Assembly: GCA_046349635.1 (NCBI GenBank)
Contig: JAXMBX010000067.1
Span: 1 to 23,994 of the forward strand
Origin: JAXMBX01 sp046349635
GTDB taxonomy: Bacteria; Planctomycetota; Planctomycetia; Planctomycetales; Planctomycetaceae
Reading direction: 5' to 3'
DNA: 23,994 bases
The translations under genes and the position numbers were made by a program. Below, piece after piece: positions 7,722 through 14,585 of the stretch. Below the pieces are notes generated by a model. The model was not told the origin of the DNA. It did no database searches and worked only from the letters and a program-made list of their open reading frames with translations. Position 1 is the first letter of the stretch, and every line of letters starts with the position of its first letter.

Positions 7722-8096
7722 GCGAAATCACTTCAGGATTTTGAAGGGCGAAAGCAATCGTGGGTTCAGCCAATAGTCGGGTGCGGCGACGATTCCGCGG
7801 AGGAATCCGATCGCAACTTCAGGCACAGGTGGGACGTTCCGGCGGGAGATCGTTGTTCGCGAGCCCTCGCAGGGACGGCCCGGACCAAGGATCCTCTGGC
7901 AAGGAGAGATCATTCGGTCAGAGACCGAAACATTCGGATCGAGAATCCCTGAACGGCTTCCCCTCCCGCTGTTTCACAGTAATCCCTGACTGCCTCTATT
8001 ATAGAGACGCTCTTCACGAAAAGTACACCAAATTCGGCCCGGGAACGCCCCAGCGGAAACAGAATCCGTCTCGGCAAACCGTGACGATCCAACGGA
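7722..8096. other. Noncoding spacer upstream of the ccs operon
   Basis: About 375 bases between the Rieske-PSP1 stop and the resB start. No frame has recognisable protein features. It should contain the promoter for resB. The palindrome CTCTATTATAGAG at about 7994-8006 includes TATAAT on the minus strand, but there is no convincing -35 and it is 277 bases from the resB start. Confidence 0.5.
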
Positions 8097-8936
8097 TTAC
8101 GACTTACAGCCGCACCCGCCCGAACCGCAGCCTCCACCGGACGGCAGATCAATCAACGGCTGGAAATGCACCGGCGTGGAAAACTCCGCATGCAGGTCTT
8201 CCGCCAGGTCCGCCAGTTCCAGTCCATCCGGCCCCAGGAAGTAAATAATCGTCCCCCCCGACAACAGCGCCTCCACGTCCGCGAATTCCTGGGGCAGATG
8301 CCGCTTTTCCCCTTCGCTCTGCGCTCTCCGCAAAATCTCTCCCGTCTTCGAAGCGGACTGGGCATGTCCCTGTTCTTCCTCCCCCTTCAGCACCCGCAGG
8401 ATGCTCCCCGCCGCCGTCACCTCGTCATCGGTCTTCGGGGGCGGTCCCAGATATTCGCCGATCTCTTCCCCGCGGTTCGTCTGCACCACCACCCGCTGCC
8501 GATGCATCAGTCCCTGCACTTCGACCTCCGGCGGTGCGGTGAACCGCGCCACCCACCCCGGCAACGCATATCGCACCAGGTAAGTCGGAGGTGCCTCCCG
8601 TGGCTTCACCACCGGAAACTCCACGTACAGTTGCTCCCCTTCCAGGATCACCTGATACGTCTTCAGCGTGATCTGTGGAATCCCCACCCGCGTTCCCGCC
8701 GCCAGATCGAACCGCCACCCGTGCGCCGGACAGGTCAGGATGCCGGACTCGCACTCACCCCCCGCCAGCGGAATCCCCTGATGCGGACAGACATTCTCAA
8801 ACGCGATCCAGGCCCCCTCGACGAACGCCACCCCCAGCTCTTTCCCCAGCACCGTCCGCACGCTCACCCCTTCGCGCGGCAGATCCTGCAGTGACGTCAA
8901 AAACAATCGGCGAGGCGGCGGCAATGTATCAATCAT
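8097..8936 (-). CDS. Rieske [2Fe-2S] domain fused to a PSP1-like domain with cysteine-rich tail
   Basis: A 279-residue protein from ATG 8936-8934, with AGGAGAG about twelve bases upstream. Residues 1 to about 105 form a Rieske ferredoxin domain: CPH at 50-52 (C50, H52) and CPAH at 69-72 (C69, H72), the classical CxH-16-CxxH cluster ligands, followed by GWRFDLAAG. From about residue 115 the sequence matches the PSP1/YaaT pattern: RVVVQTNRGEEIGEYLGPP, a charged helical stretch, then FADVEALLSGGTIIYFLGPDG and LAEDLHAEFSTPVHFQPL. The tail is glycine- and cysteine-rich (C270, C275, C277). There is no signal peptide, so it is probably cytoplasmic. Rieske domains transfer electrons. Classical PSP1 proteins also end in cysteines (a GPCGRPLCC-type motif) and act in sporulation and RNA-degradation regulation in Bacillus. 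The joint function is unknown to me. Confidence 0.85.
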   Translation of the reverse strand: MIDTLPPPRRLFLTSLQDLPREGVSVRTVLGKELGVAFVEGAWIAFENVCPHQGIPLAGGECESGILTCPAHGWRFDLAAGTRVGIPQITLKTYQVILEGEQLYVEFPVVKPREAPPTYLVRYALPGWVARFTAPPEVEVQGLMHRQRVVVQTNRGEEIGEYLGPPPKTDDEVTAAGSILRVLKGEEEQGHAQSASKTGEILRRAQSEGEKRHLPQEFADVEALLSGGTIIYFLGPDGLELADLAEDLHAEFSTPVHFQPLIDLPSGGGCGSGGCGCKS

Positions 8937-8970
8937 AAAATCGAATCACTCTCCTGGGTGTCACGACTAT

Positions 8971-9050
8971 CGTCTTTCCCCCTCTCCCCCCGAGGGAGAG
9001 GGCAGGGTGAGGGGCGCGCATATGTCTCTGATCCACGTTCACTTCTTACC
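8971..9050. repeat. Dispersed GC-rich hairpin repeat, copy A
   Basis: Contains CCCTCTCCCCCCGAGGGAGAGGG (shown in part: stem CCCTCTCCC against GGGAGAGGG), then CAGGGTGAGGGG and, after a short gap, GTCTCTGATC followed by CGTTCACTTCT. The same order recurs at 9813-9894, and a diverged copy lies in the opposite direction at 19968-20056. It fills the spacer between the thioesterase and the Rieske gene. Confidence 0.8.
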
Positions 9051-9063
9051 ACTTCTACTCACA

Positions 9064-9090
9064 GGCCGGGTGGCGCAGCCACAAGAAGCC
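9064..9090. repeat. 27-bp dispersed repeat (GGCCGGGTGGCGCAGCC...), copy 1
   Basis: Identical over 27 bases to the reverse complement of 23961-23987, and about 22 of 25 bases match 1291-1315. It directly follows hairpin repeat copy A, so the two may be parts of one larger composite element. Confidence 0.8.
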
Positions 9091-9123
9091 TCCCCATCAT
9101 CTCTCAACCACCACTTGCTGAAT

Positions 9124-9582
9124 TTACTTTCCAGGTATCGTTTTCCCTTCCAGCCTCTCAATCGCCTCCCGCACAAAATCCGGAATCGGGATCGACTGCT
9201 GCTGCTTGTAATTATAGACAACGACCGCCGAATCTCCCTCCGCCACCAATCGAGACTGTTTCTCGCTGTAGATGGCGTGCTGCAACGTCATGCTCGTCCG
9301 ACCGAACCGGGTGACCCGCGATCCGATATGCACCGTATCCGGGTGGATGATCGGGAATTTGAATTTGCAGTCAATCGCCGCCAGGATGATCCCCAGCCCG
9401 TCCGCTTCGAGCCGTTCCCGGTCCAGCCCGATGTCCATCGTGTACGTCATCCGCCCCGTCTCGAACCACCGGAAGAAGATCGTGTTGTTGACGTGCTGAT
9501 ACGCATCCTGATCCCCCCACTGGACGGGCCAGCGCATCACATGGCGATACTCGGGCATCAACGGCGACTCATCCAAACGCAT
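9124..9582 (-). CDS. Acyl-CoA thioesterase, 4HBT hotdog family
   Basis: A 152-residue protein from ATG 9582-9580. It has the single hotdog-fold layout of 4-hydroxybenzoyl-CoA/YbgC-like thioesterases. The signature is near the N-terminus, WPVQWGDQDAYQHVNNTIFFRWFETGR, where the aspartate of WGDQDAYQHVNN is the likely catalytic residue. Further family features are CKFKFPIIHPDTVHIGSRVTRFGRTSMTLQHAIYS and the late strand VAEGDSAVVVYNYKQQQ. Length and motif order fit a full-length cytoplasmic enzyme that hydrolyses acyl-CoA esters; the substrate cannot be read from the sequence. It lies upstream of the Rieske-PSP1 gene on the same strand with about 190 repeat-filled bases between, so a shared operon is possible but not evident. 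Confidence 0.9.
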   Translation of the reverse strand: MRLDESPLMPEYRHVMRWPVQWGDQDAYQHVNNTIFFRWFETGRMTYTMDIGLDRERLEADGLGIILAAIDCKFKFPIIHPDTVHIGSRVTRFGRTSMTLQHAIYSEKQSRLVAEGDSAVVVYNYKQQQSIPIPDFVREAIERLEGKTIPGK

Positions 9583-9691
9583 GGCTACAGTTCCGTAAGG
9601 GGAAGGACATAAATCTCTCCCCTATTCAACCATGTTTGACCTGCGATGTCACTCAGCCCCGAGAGTTTCGAGGCCGTCTGGTATTTCAATC

Positions 9692-9764
9692 GACGGGTGC
9701 CATGCCCACATCGTGCCCTGCACGATCTTGTCTCAGTTCGAAGCAGGGCGGGCATGGATTCACT
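9692..9764. repeat. Dispersed hairpin element, GGGCATGG family, copy 2
   Basis: Shares the outer stem (CCATGCCC at 9700-9707 against GGGCATGG at 9750-9757) and both flanks (GACGGGTG and ATTCACT) with the element at 1523-1571. The loop is longer and carries a second nested hairpin, ATCGTG-CCCTG-CACGAT, at about 9710-9726, and CGAAGCAGG is shared with copy 1. Confidence 0.8.
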
Positions 9765-9812
9765 GGAGGATGAGCGTTTCTTGCCGGGGGCGAAGTTGTG
9801 TTTCAAACGCTT

Positions 9813-9894
9813 CGTCTTCCCACCCTCTCCCCCCCGAGGGAGAGGGCAGGGTGAGGGGGTGGTTCAAGTGTCTCTGATCTCCGTTCACCTCTGA
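9813..9894. repeat. Dispersed GC-rich hairpin repeat, copy B
   Basis: Same architecture as 8971-9050: CGTCTT, CCCTCTCCC hairpin, CAGGGTGAGGGG, then GTGTCTCTGATC and CGTTCACCTCTGACC. Its right-hand part matches the inverted copy at 19968-20056 better than copy A does. Confidence 0.8.
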
Positions 9895-10058
9895 CCTCAC
9901 CGACTCACAAAAAGGGAACGAAACCTGCATTCTCTCAGATCAGGTCCCACGTAGGGAAAAATGTTGTGATTTCCCCACAAAACAAGGACCCGAATGTTGC
10001 CGAGAGAGTCATTCGTCAACATCACCTGAACAGGTTGTAAAGGAACCTGAACACGTGA

Positions 10059-10400
10059 TTGGCCCACCTTCAGGAATTCTCCCATGATGCTAGTCCTGCC
10101 GGAATCGCCGTCGTCCGCCGTTCGTGGCTCGCCTTGCCCCTGGTCCTCCTCTCTCTCCCCATCTCGGTGCAGGGGGCCGACTGGATGTTCGCCCCCTCGT
10201 ATTACAGCCACGCCGACAGCCCCGCCTATTCGCTCGGCATCGTCCCCCAGACCCGCACCGCCTACCGCCAACCGTTCGTGGGGACACATCCTCACGTCGC
10301 CGTCCGTGGTGGCTGGCGCATGAACAACATCCAGATGTTCAACGGCACCAACTACGACACCACCTTCGTCCGCGAATACTTCATCGACAAGGACTACTAG
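10059..10400 (+). CDS. Small secreted protein of unknown function
   Basis: Up to 113 residues, ending at TAG 10398-10400. The mature part looks genuinely coding: after a secretion-type segment (RRSWLALPLVLLSLPISVQG, likely cleavage after G) follow ADWMFAPSYYSHADSPAY, TRTAYRQPFVGTHPHVAV, GGWRMNNIQMFNG and TTFVREYFIDKDY, rich in aromatic residues as in short exported planctomycete proteins. The start is uncertain. The open frame begins with TTG at 10059, whereas a better-placed ATG-ATG at 10084 (with AGGA about nine bases before it) is in another frame, so a one-base shift may be hidden in the signal region. It is followed by a strong hairpin at 10520-10560. I do not recognise a family. Confidence 0.6.
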   Translation: MAHLQEFSHDASPAGIAVVRRSWLALPLVLLSLPISVQGADWMFAPSYYSHADSPAYSLGIVPQTRTAYRQPFVGTHPHVAVRGGWRMNNIQMFNGTNYDTTFVREYFIDKDY

Positions 10401-10473
10401 AACGCATCGAATGGACGTGGAGCGTCTGTCGCGACACGTCTCGCAAAAAATATCGATCTTGACGCGACACAAA

Positions 10474-10490
10474 AGCGTGGCACGCTTTAA
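10474..10490. promoter_or_regulatory. Perfect 17-bp palindrome, candidate operator
   Basis: AAAGCGTG and CACGCTTT are exact inverted arms around one central base. It lies just right of a TTGACG hexamer at 10461-10466, and upstream of the hairpin and LRR gene start. Size and symmetry suit a dimeric repressor site, but no -10 box with normal spacing is visible and no regulator is encoded nearby. Confidence 0.35.
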
Positions 10491-10519
10491 TCCAGGTCGT
10501 TGCTCTCGCATCACTGCTC

Positions 10520-10560
10520 AGGCTCCTCTACTATTCTTGAATAGTATCGAGGAGCCTTTT
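10520..10560 (+). terminator. Intrinsic terminator hairpin whose 3' arm contains the next gene's ribosome site
   Basis: AGGCTCCTC (10520-10528) pairs with GAGGAGCCT (10549-10557), with a second internal pairing of TACTATTC with GAATAGTA, followed by TTTT. It has the form of a Rho-independent terminator for the upstream gene. It ends two bases before the ATG at 10563, and its GAGGAG arm is the only ribosome-binding sequence of that gene, so folding would also hide the translation start. Confidence 0.75.
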
Positions 10561-10562
10561 GC

Positions 10563-11938
10563 ATGGAATCAGCCCCAGTCGAGCCAATAGCGCAGCCAAT
10601 CATTGAGTCGCCCCGCGTCAGACACCGGATGTTGCGCCGCACGATCCTGCTTGGCCTGGCGCTCGCCCTCTTCGTGGCAGGCGTGGTGATTCAGGGGTAT
10701 TACCGTCAGCAGCGCATCGAGCGCTTTGTGGCGGGCATAAAGGCACGCGGCGGATCTTGCGAACGGGCATTTAGCGGGCCTCTTGAAGCTTGGTGCGATC
10801 ACTGGTTGCGGACCATCACCTGGAAGATGGGATTCCTCCGGGGAATGAACCCAAGTTCGGTCGGTTCCGTACAGGTCAAGAGTTTGACCGCGGAAGAGCT
10901 GACATCACTGCGGGAAATGAAGGGCCTTCAAAGGCTGACCCTCGATCAGGCACGCCCGACTCAGGATTTTGCGGCCAGCCTGGGAAACTTGAAGGAGTTT
11001 TTCCTTCTCTAGATTGCAGACTTCCCCTGTTCGGATCAAGACCTCCAGGAACTCTGCTCCAGCCTCGCGACATGTCCGAAATTTGACTCGCTTCGGTTGG
11101 GAAAAACCCGCATCACCGAAAAGGGACTTCCGGTACTGCTCCTGTTGAAACGCTTGAAAGATCTGGATCTGCAGAGTCCGGAACTGGATGGCAGCGCGTT
11201 GCGGGTCTTGAAAGGGGCCAGGTACACCCAGTTGAGTTTGGATTGCCGTTCGCTGCGCAGCGCGGACTTGGCATTCATCTCCGCGGAATGGGGAGAGACC
11301 CTGCAGTCGCTGGCTTTAGCGCCGGCGAAATTTTCCTCAGATCCCGGGGTTCACCTCAAGCCGTTTTCCAAATTGGATTTCCTGAGACTGGTTCGAATCC
11401 CGCTGAGTGAAGAATTGCTCGCCGCAATCTCACCCGAAGTAAGTCATCTCGCTTTGGAAGATATCGAACTGGAGGACCGTTCTCTGGCTCGCCTGCTGAA
11501 ATTCCCGTGGGTGATCATCTACTTGGATCGCGTGCGGTTGCCGAAAGGGGCATTAAAAAGATTCGCGGCGTGTGACAGTGTGCGCGTACTGCGCCTGGAG
11601 AAAATGGAGTGTGACACGGCCTAGGCGCAGTCGCCTTCTTCCAGGAGACCATCCGCCATCGGAAGCAGGCCGAAATTCCTCACCATTGAGGATCTGCAAC
11701 CATGCGATCTCCCCGTGACCGTCGAGGTGATCAAGGCCTTGGAACTTTGCTGCCCGCTTTGCAGGAATTGACGCTCGCAGGGGATTCAATCACCGATCAA
11801 ATTCTGACGGCTGTTGCCACAAGTTCTTTTTCCAAACGGCTCACGAGGTTATATCTGAGAAAGACCAGAATCACTCCCGCAACATTAGCCGAGTTTGAAA
11901 AGAACCATCCCGGCATCGTGGTGATTGAATGGGAATAA
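10563..11938 (+). pseudogene. Decayed leucine-rich-repeat membrane protein
   Basis: Begins at ATG 10563 with GGAG eight bases upstream. The first 149 residues have a membrane segment (TILLGLALALFVAGVVIQGYY) followed by the start of LRR-like sequence. A TAG at 11010-11012 interrupts it, yet the same frame continues with coherent LRR text (KTRITEKGLPVLLLLKRLKD, ELDGSALRVLKG) to a second TAG at 11622-11624, then KFLTIEDLQPCDLPVTVEVI. Near 11750 the sense shifts to another frame (LPALQELTLAGDSITDQI, RLYLRKTRITPATLAEFEK), ending at 11938. Two nonsense codons plus a frameshift in one otherwise continuous repeat protein of about 455 residues indicate a pseudogene. LRR proteins of this type probably mediate protein contacts at the membrane. 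Confidence 0.75.
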
Positions 11939-12314
11939 TTGAGAGGACTGAGCGATTGGGAGACTCTCCCCATGGCGCGACTCAGCCGGTGAAGCGGCGC
12001 AACCATGTTGCGTTTGTGTAGAAGCGCGGCTTTCATGCGCACCAAAAAGAATAGGCGCGTGTCCGGCATTGGGGTTGACTGATTTGCCCTGACAAAGACA
12101 ATCAGCCCAATGACATCTCCCTCCGCTAGCATAACGTACTGCTATTGCGAAGCTTACAGCGTTCGTCCAAAACGTCGGACATTTCCTTGACTTTGCCGTA
12201 AGGCTAAGCAAGAGTGATATTTACAGGGATTGCAAGTTGATTGAAGCATCTCTGCGAAAATTGCCGAAAGTCTCGATGAGTGGCAGGCAATTGTCGTGAA
12301 AATTGAGCATAAGT
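11939..12314. other. AT-richer noncoding spacer before the DUF3467/GNAT cassette
   Basis: About 375 bases with no recognisable gene on either strand. Base composition shifts toward A/T here and stays so through the following cassette. A TTGACT at 12187-12192 and TGATAT at 12215-12220 are spaced 22 bases apart, too far for a standard promoter. No strong hairpin was seen. Confidence 0.5.
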
Positions 12315-12614
12315 ATGGCCGAGAAACCCGCGATCCCGATTAAGTACTCCAAGCTGGACGTTGCTCAATATACCAACGAGTTGATTGTCCAAGTTGACGC
12401 TGACGCACTCTATCTCCATTTCTGCCAAACTCAGCCGCCGCTCAGGATACCTGAATCGCAGGGAGACGAGGTAGTACACAGTGTGCCATTGGCATCTGTG
12501 GCAATTCCGCGAAACCGTGCGCAGGCGTTTATCGACGTCATGCAGAGTCAGTTGGATGAGATTAAAAGCGTTTTAGCTGCCCGCCAGACAGCGAAAGAGG
12601 AGGGGACAGAATGA
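12315..12614 (+). CDS. DUF3467-like small protein
   Basis: Ninety-nine residues from ATG 12315 (MAEKPAIPIKYSKLDVAQY). I prefer this to an in-frame TTG four codons earlier. The order is a short N-terminus with YSKLDVAQYTNELIVQVDADALYLHF, a connecting stretch, then VPLASVAIPRNRAQAFIDVMQSQLDEI. This resembles the DUF3467 pattern, in which a strand-rich half precedes a helix that starts with a proline/arginine-containing motif and ends in a residue-rich amphipathic stretch. DUF3467 proteins have no established function. Its stop codon overlaps the next start as ATGA (12611-12614), so translation is coupled. The family match is from memory and moderate. Confidence 0.65.
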   Translation: MAEKPAIPIKYSKLDVAQYTNELIVQVDADALYLHFCQTQPPLRIPESQGDEVVHSVPLASVAIPRNRAQAFIDVMQSQLDEIKSVLAARQTAKEEGTE

Positions 12615-12856
12615 TTGCACGAGTCGGTCAATCTGACTTTATCGCACTGACGTCCTCTGCAGTTGCGCCCCGTGTCCAGGTGATTTCGACTCGCCTTTGG
12701 GCAACCGCCGACTACACTCCGAAATCCTGTGCTGATTTGGAGATGGTGGATTTCGTACTGACTGAGTACGACTCGCGACTGGCTGAATCGTTGATTGAGC
12801 AAGGTGCCGCTCGGCTCCGTATGCCGTCAACGAGCCACGGGATTATCGTGGAATAG
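12611..12856 (+). CDS. 81-residue protein of unknown function, coupled to the DUF3467-like gene
   Basis: Starts at ATG 12611 within the ATGA overlap with the upstream stop, and ends at TAG 12854-12856, leaving 19 bases before the acetyltransferase start. The sequence (MIARVGQSDFIALTSSAVAP, DFVLTEYDSRLAESLIEQGA, RLRMPSTSHGIIVE) has no signal peptide or membrane segment and looks like a small soluble alpha/beta protein. I recognise no family. The tight coupling on both sides is the main evidence that it is real and works with its neighbours. Confidence 0.6.
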   Translation: MIARVGQSDFIALTSSAVAPRVQVISTRLWATADYTPKSCADLEMVDFVLTEYDSRLAESLIEQGAARLRMPSTSHGIIVE

Positions 12857-12875
12857 TTGGCACAGGGCTGCCACA

Positions 12876-13364
12876 ATGCCGATGCGCGCCAAGCGATTCT
12901 CTCCTTCTGACCAGAACTCCCTTCAGGATTTCGAGTGTGGATCGCAGACATATGCGGTTCAGATGGCAAACTGGATCAAGGGAGAGAAGTGCCTGGATTC
13001 GATTCAAAATCGCCAAACATCGGTTTGGCTGTTTTACTCCGATGAGGAATTCGTAGGCTTTGGGTCGCTCGGTCCAACGAATTGGCGAATGCCGACGCAA
13101 AAAGATCCGCCAATTCCAGTCACGATAATCCCGGCTTTGGCAGTTGACACGAAGTTCCAGGGACGAGTTTGCAGCACTGGTAACACATACAGCCACGACA
13201 TATTGCACTTCCTGCTTGAGCGGGCGCAAGAAACAAAGGTCTCAAGAGTCGTTCTGTATGTGCATGAAGACAATGCAAAAGCAATTGCCCTGTACAAGAA
13301 GTTTGGATTTCATGCCCTGCAGGACAAATACCATAATTGCATAAAAATGTTCGTGGAGATTTAA
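12876..13364 (+). CDS. GNAT-family N-acetyltransferase
   Basis: I choose ATG 12876 (MPMRAKRFSPSDQNSLQDF), since the longer frame overlaps the upstream gene without conserved sequence; ATG 12882 is an alternative. That gives 162 residues, normal for a single GNAT domain. Visible family features are strand beta-4 with VTIIPALAVDTKFQG, a helix HDILHFLLERA, and the C-terminal VVLYVHEDNAKAIALYKKFGFHAL, which is the classic GNAT ending. The acetyl-CoA loop, normally Q/RxxGxG/A, reads QGRVCSTG, so it is atypical. Such enzymes acetylate amines on small molecules, proteins or charged tRNA (as in GNAT toxins); the substrate cannot be told. It is the third member of a compact cassette. Confidence 0.85.
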   Translation: MPMRAKRFSPSDQNSLQDFECGSQTYAVQMANWIKGEKCLDSIQNRQTSVWLFYSDEEFVGFGSLGPTNWRMPTQKDPPIPVTIIPALAVDTKFQGRVCSTGNTYSHDILHFLLERAQETKVSRVVLYVHEDNAKAIALYKKFGFHALQDKYHNCIKMFVEI

Positions 13365-13366
13365 CC

Positions 13367-13480
13367 ATGAACGTAGAAGAAATCTGTCGAAATGCGAGGC
13401 GCCGCGCGCCGCTATTCAAAGGTGTGCGTTGCGTATACTCCAAAGGTGAATTTCGAGGAACATCGGGAACTGGAATCTGA
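13367..13480 (+). CDS. 37-residue remnant or micro-gene after the acetyltransferase
   Basis: An ATG two bases past the GNAT stop (TAACCATG) opens 37 codons, MNVEEICRNARRRAPLFKGV then RCVYSKGEFRGTSGTGI, ending at TGA 13478-13480. Spacing fits an operon, and the text looks like the true N-terminus of a longer protein. It ends 14 bases before the 3' end of apbE, which is encoded on the other strand, so a longer gene was probably cut at this point when the segment was rearranged. The family is not recognisable; RGTSGTGI is only loosely like the start of a trypsin-fold protease. Confidence 0.45.
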   Translation: MNVEEICRNARRRAPLFKGVRCVYSKGEFRGTSGTGI

Positions 13481-13493
13481 CTTGACGATGCGT

Positions 13494-14585
13494 TTATCGC
13501 ATGCCCATCCCCCGCGAGTCCCCCGTCAGATACTTCCCAAAACCCGGCGACGCAGACTCCCGCGTCCTCTCTCCCTCTCTGCGGATGATCAACGCCTCCA
13601 CCCCCGGATGTTTCGCCACCAGTTTCAGCCCCTGATCGACCGGCATGATCGACAGCGCCGTCCCCAGCGCATCCGCCGTGCTTCCCTGCGGCGCAATCAC
13701 CGTCACGCTGCACGTGTAAGGCAGTCCCAGCCCCGTCTTCGGGTCAATGATATGCGCATAGCGCGTCCCGTCGATCACCACCACCTGAAACGCATCCCCC
13801 GATGTCGACACAGCCTGGTTTTTGATCTTCAGAAAACGGTCCGGCTCCGCCTCCGGTTCATCAAACCGGCCGATCCCCACCCGCCATGCATCTTTCCCCG
13901 GCGGCGGATCCGAGGCCACAATGTCCCCCGCCATCGCCACCAGCGCCCGCGTAATTCCCTGCTTTTTTAATTCATCAATCGCGGCCTGCGCGGCGTATCC
14001 CTTGGCAATGCCACCCAGGTCGAGTTGCATCTTCGGCAACGTCAGTTCACCGGTCCGCTGCTGCGCATCCAGTTTCAGGGCCTGAAAACCGCAGCGGGCA
14101 CGAGCCCCTTGCAGCACCTCGGCCGGGGGGAGTTGTTTCTGACGTCGCGTTTTCCGCCACAACTGCACCAGCGGGCCGACCGTCACGTCAAACGCTCCCT
14201 CCGTCTCGCGGGACCAATTCTGCGATTCCTGGAGGATTTCGAACAACTCCGGGCTGAGTGCGACGTTACGACGCTGGCCGGACGTCCGGCTGAACTGCAT
14301 CAGCTCGCTTTCCGGTTCATAGTCGCTGAACAGCGAATTCAGAATTTTGATCCGATCAAACGCCCCTCGGGAAGCCGTAATTGCGACCCCCTCCGAGGGG
14401 GCATATAATGCGATGTCGCAGGGAACTCCCATCAGCTTTTCGCGAAATGAAAATCGCTCGACCGTCGGGCCGCCGGGCGCCGCCGCTGCAAGCTGTTCAG
14501 GGCCGGGGTTTCCTCCCTCACAGAAGTCTAAACAGCAGAACAGAACACAGACGGAAAAGGTCATCGTGAAGCGAAGTACGTTCAT
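13494..14585 (-). CDS. apbE: FAD:protein FMN transferase
   Basis: A 363-residue protein from ATG 14585-14583, with a hydrophobic secretion segment (MTFSVCVLFCCLDF) that also places a cysteine for possible lipidation. ApbE motifs occur in order: an FSDYEPESELMQFSR region, ALSPELFEILQES, EGAFDVTVGPL, the conserved LDLGGIAKGYAAQAAID, ALVAMAGDIVAS, STSGDAFQ, YAHIIDPKTGLG and a late STADALGTALSIM. The enzyme uses FAD to attach FMN covalently to threonine or serine of exported flavoproteins such as Rnf or Nqr subunits, acting outside the cytoplasmic membrane; no target gene is in this window. Its 5' end overlaps the divergent SUMF1 gene by about 20 bases, so each promoter lies in the other gene. 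Confidence 0.93.
   Translation of the reverse strand: MNVLRFTMTFSVCVLFCCLDFCEGGNPGPEQLAAAAPGGPTVERFSFREKLMGVPCDIALYAPSEGVAITASRGAFDRIKILNSLFSDYEPESELMQFSRTSGQRRNVALSPELFEILQESQNWSRETEGAFDVTVGPLVQLWRKTRRQKQLPPAEVLQGARARCGFQALKLDAQQRTGELTLPKMQLDLGGIAKGYAAQAAIDELKKQGITRALVAMAGDIVASDPPPGKDAWRVGIGRFDEPEAEPDRFLKIKNQAVSTSGDAFQVVVIDGTRYAHIIDPKTGLGLPYTCSVTVIAPQGSTADALGTALSIMPVDQGLKLVAKHPGVEALIIRREGERTRESASPGFGKYLTGDSRGMGMR

Larger units (their letters stand above)
9583..10058. other. Repeat-rich noncoding spacer
   Basis: About 475 bases without a credible gene. It holds copy 2 of the GGGCATGG hairpin family (9692-9764) and copy B of the GC-rich hairpin repeat (9813-9894). The remaining right part, about 9900-10058, is AT-richer and would house the promoter of the small secreted protein gene, but no clear -35/-10 pair was found. 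Confidence 0.6.

Noticed and set aside
7998..8003. Minus-strand TATAAT inside a palindrome as the resB promoter
   Set aside because: No -35 at normal spacing and 277 bases from the start codon; too weak to list.
7910..8152. 80-codon minus-strand frame upstream of the Rieske gene end
   Set aside because: Overlaps the Rieske stop out of frame, has no features and no ribosome site; treated as chance.
11010..11624. TAG recoding (read-through of amber codons) in the LRR gene
   Set aside because: Both interruptions are TAG, but nearby genes end with TAG as true stops (10398-10400, 15670-15672) and a frameshift also occurs, so decay is simpler.
12187..12220. TTGACT and TGATAT as a promoter of the DUF3467/GNAT cassette
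   Set aside because: Spacing is 22 bases, too far for a standard promoter.
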